From DAOTWA01 sp963702935 (GTDB taxonomy: Bacteria > Chloroflexota > Anaerolineae > Anaerolineales > Anaerolineaceae), in contig OY969772.1 of assembly GCA_963702935.1 (NCBI GenBank), positions 1,674,001 through 1,738,000 on the forward strand: 64,000 nt of DNA, read 5' to 3'. The notes below the pieces were generated by a model, which was given only the letters and a program-made list of their open reading frames with translations, made no database searches and had not been told where the DNA came from. A program made the position numbers and the translations under genes. This document shows positions 62,113-64,000 of this stretch, piece by piece (positions within the stretch are counted from its first letter, which is position 1; every line of letters begins with the position of its first letter).

Positions 62113-64000
62113 ATGGCCGACGATTACAAGCGTCCCGACCCCGATCAGCTCCTGGCGCTGCTGAAAGAAGAAGAGCAGCCCTCCCAGGGGAAATTGAAGA
62201 TATTCCTCGGCTACGTGGCCGGCGTGGGCAAGACTTACGCCATGCTCGAAGCGGCCCACCAGCGCAAGGACGAGGGTGTGGACGTGGTGGTGGCCTACGT
62301 GGAAACCCACGGGCGCAAAGAGACGGAAGCCCTGGCGCAGGGGCTGGAGCTCCTGCCCCGCCGCCCGGTGGACTATCACGGCGCGACCCTGACGGAGATG
62401 GACCTGGACGCCGCCCTGGCGCGCAAGCCGCAGCTCGTCCTGGTGGACGAGCTGGCGCATACCAACGCGCCCGGCTCGCGCCATCCCAAGCGCTACCAGG
62501 ACGTGGAAGAGCTGCTCAACGCCGGCATCGACGTGTACACCACCGTCAACATCCAGCACCTGGAAAGCCTGAAAGACGTCATCCAGCAGATCACCGGGAT
62601 CGTGGTGCACGAAACGGTGCCCGACAGCCTGGTGGATCAAGCCCACGAGATCGAGCTGATCGATCTGCCCACCGACGAGCTGATCCAGCGTCTGCAGGAC
62701 GGCAAAGTCTACGTGCCGGACCAGGCGGCGCGCGCCCTGGAGAAATTCTTCCGCAAGGGCAACCTGACGGCCCTGCGCGAGCTCTCCCTGCGGCGGGCCG
62801 CCGATCGGGTCGACGACCAGATGCTCAGCTACATGCACACGCGCGCCATCCCCGGCCCCTGGCCGGCGGGCGAGCGCATCCTGGTGTGCATCAGCTCGCA
62901 CCCGCTGGGCGAGCGCCTGGTGCGCACCGGCCGCCGCCTGGCAGACGACCTGAAAGCCGAGTGGTTCGTCGTGTTCGTGGAGACTCCCGGCCACATGGAC
63001 ATGCCGGCCCACAGCCGCCAGCGCGTCCAGCGCAACCTGAGCCTGGCGGAGGAGCTGGGCGCGACCGTCGTGAACCTCCCCGGTGAATCGGTGTCCGACG
63101 CCGTCGTGGATTTTGCCCGGGAGCACAACATCACCAAGATCATCGCCGGCAAGCCCTTGCGCCCGCGCTGGTTCGAAGTGCTGCGCGGCTCCGTGCTGGA
63201 CCAGATCATCCGCAACAGCGGGCGGATCGACGTTTACGTGGTCAGCGAGCGCGAGGAAGTCTCCCCACAGAAGGTGCTTCCCCAGACGTGGATGCCGCAC
63301 CACCCTTTGATCCGTTACCTGCAAAGCCTGGGACTGGTGGCTCTCATGACCCTGATCAGCCTCCCGCTGCGCTCGTTCCTGGACCCCACCAACCTGGTGA
63401 TGGTGTACCTGGTAGGCGTGGTCATCGCGGCCGTGCTGCTGGGCAGGGGGCCTTCCATCCTGGCATCCCTGGCCGGCGTGCTGGCCTTCGACTTCTTCTT
63501 CATCGATCCCCGCCTCACTTTTACCGTCAACGATACCCAATACCTCCTGACCTTCATCGGGCTGTTATTGGTCGGCATGGTCATCAGCAATTCAGCGGCC
63601 GTGCTGCGCAACCAGTTGGAAAGCCTGGTGGATAGGGAGCGCCAGGCGCAGGTGCTGAACCGCCTCAGCCGCGAGCTGACCGGCGCCGTCGACCTGGAAC
63701 AGGTCTTCGAGATCGTCATCCGCAGCATGGTGGATATATTCAGCCGGGAAGTCGTCATCCTGCTCCCGAAGGGTGGGCAGATCGCCGAGCGGGCCTCCAC
63801 GCCGGGATTCGAGATGGGCGAAAGCGAGCTGGCCGTGGCGGATTGGGCGTTCAAGAACGGCAAGCCTGCCGGGCGCGGCACGGATACCCTGTCGGCGGCG
63901 GCCATCCGCTACGTGCCGCTCAAAACGGCGCGCGGCACGGTGGGCATCCTGGGCATAAAGCCGCTCGACCCGCACAACAACCTGACTCCCGACCGGCGCG
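62113..64000 (+). CDS. kdpD: KdpD sensor histidine kinase (partial, runs off the right edge)
   Basis: The first 629 residues of the osmosensitive potassium-sensor kinase. The N-terminal KdpD domain has the Walker-type GYVAGVGKTYAML at about residues 35-47, VDELAHTNAPGSRHPKRYQDVEELL at about 113, and TTVNIQHLESL; a universal-stress-like domain follows at about 250-370 (LVCISSHPLGERLVRTGRRLADDLKA region). DUF4118 membrane helices lie at about 400-500 (VMVYLVGVVIAAVLLG, FDFFFIDPRLTF), then a GAF-like domain. The kinase domain lies beyond the window. It starts 4 bases after kdpC. It controls kdp with KdpE in response to low potassium. Confidence 0.93.
   Translation, partial: MADDYKRPDPDQLLALLKEEEQPSQGKLKIFLGYVAGVGKTYAMLEAAHQRKDEGVDVVVAYVETHGRKETEALAQGLELLPRRPVDYHGATLTEMDLDAALARKPQLVLVDELAHTNAPGSRHPKRYQDVEELLNAGIDVYTTVNIQHLESLKDVIQQITGIVVHETVPDSLVDQAHEIELIDLPTDELIQRLQDGKVYVPDQAARALEKFFRKGNLTALRELSLRRAADRVDDQMLSYMHTRAIPGPWPAGERILVCISSHPLGERLVRTGRRLADDLKAEWFVVFVETPGHMDMPAHSRQRVQRNLSLAEELGATVVNLPGESVSDAVVDFAREHNITKIIAGKPLRPRWFEVLRGSVLDQIIRNSGRIDVYVVSEREEVSPQKVLPQTWMPHHPLIRYLQSLGLVALMTLISLPLRSFLDPTNLVMVYLVGVVIAAVLLGRGPSILASLAGVLAFDFFFIDPRLTFTVNDTQYLLTFIGLLLVGMVISNSAAVLRNQLESLVDRERQAQVLNRLSRELTGAVDLEQVFEIVIRSMVDIFSREVVILLPKGGQIAERASTPGFEMGESELAVADWAFKNGKPAGRGTDTLSAAAIRYVPLKTARGTVGILGIKPLDPHNNLTPDRR

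Overview
The window is GC-rich chromosomal DNA that looks like an uncultured Chloroflexota bacterium, probably of the Anaerolineae group. This is inferred from several traits seen together: secreted proteins with long Thr/Pro 'TPTP' linkers and 'YLPLVGR'-type tails, two very large MalT-type LuxR regulators, a DUF3417-type glucan phosphorylase, and many palindromic intergenic repeats. No rRNA, tRNA, IS transposase, prophage or true CRISPR array was seen.

Layout. 1-2.4 kb: the edge of a sugar ABC importer gene with its LacI regulator. 2.6-6.4 kb: two polytopic membrane proteins of glycosyltransferase type around a GNAT acetyltransferase. 6.6-7.5 kb: a self-contained TetR plus small membrane protein operon with a clear operator. 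7.5-8.2 kb: repeat-rich DNA with an orphan SOS-like promoter. 8.2-13.1 kb: PcrA/UvrD helicase, a beta-propeller lipoprotein and a UPF0173 hydrolase. 13.1-26.3 kb: a secretion-oriented block with two subtilases carrying a propeptide-like domain at the C-terminus, a sulfite-oxidase-fold protein, a LysM protein, a TP-rich membrane-anchored protein, and two large M23-like multidomain exoproteins. 26.3-27.3 kb: a gene-poor repeat region. 27.3-30.6 kb: glucan phosphorylase with two tandem DUF5698/DUF2179 membrane proteins. 30.9-37.3 kb: a heptaheme cytochrome, lipoproteins, an LCP protein, a saccharopine-dehydrogenase-like enzyme and an rRNA methyltransferase. 37.4-42.9 kb: a MalT-type regulator divergent from a pentaheme NrfH-like cytochrome and a Tat flavoprotein, which look like an extracytoplasmic reductase. 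43.2-51.4 kb: a second LCP protein, two short-chain dehydrogenases, a truncated MFS exporter, a membrane-anchored LuxR, a small protein and a second MalT-type regulator. 51.5-57.3 kb: an SRPBCC membrane protein, an ATP-grasp ligase and an extracellular nuclease. 57.4-64 kb: a kdp potassium-uptake operon (small ORF, kdpF, A, B, C, D) running off the right edge.

Two cross-cutting observations matter for any reader. First, about ten genes are interrupted by apparent single-base indels, several in short homopolymers, with both halves well conserved. This looks more like residual sequencing error than decay, but it must be settled before the gene models are trusted. Second, the intergenic space holds at least seven different families of palindromic repeats, some in several copies within this window. 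I did not find one clearly new multi-gene system. The best candidates for something undescribed are the C-terminally 'pro-domained' subtilases, the recurrent aromatic-LP tail of secreted proteins, the split cytochrome/flavoprotein reductase under a MalT-type regulator, and the repeat families.
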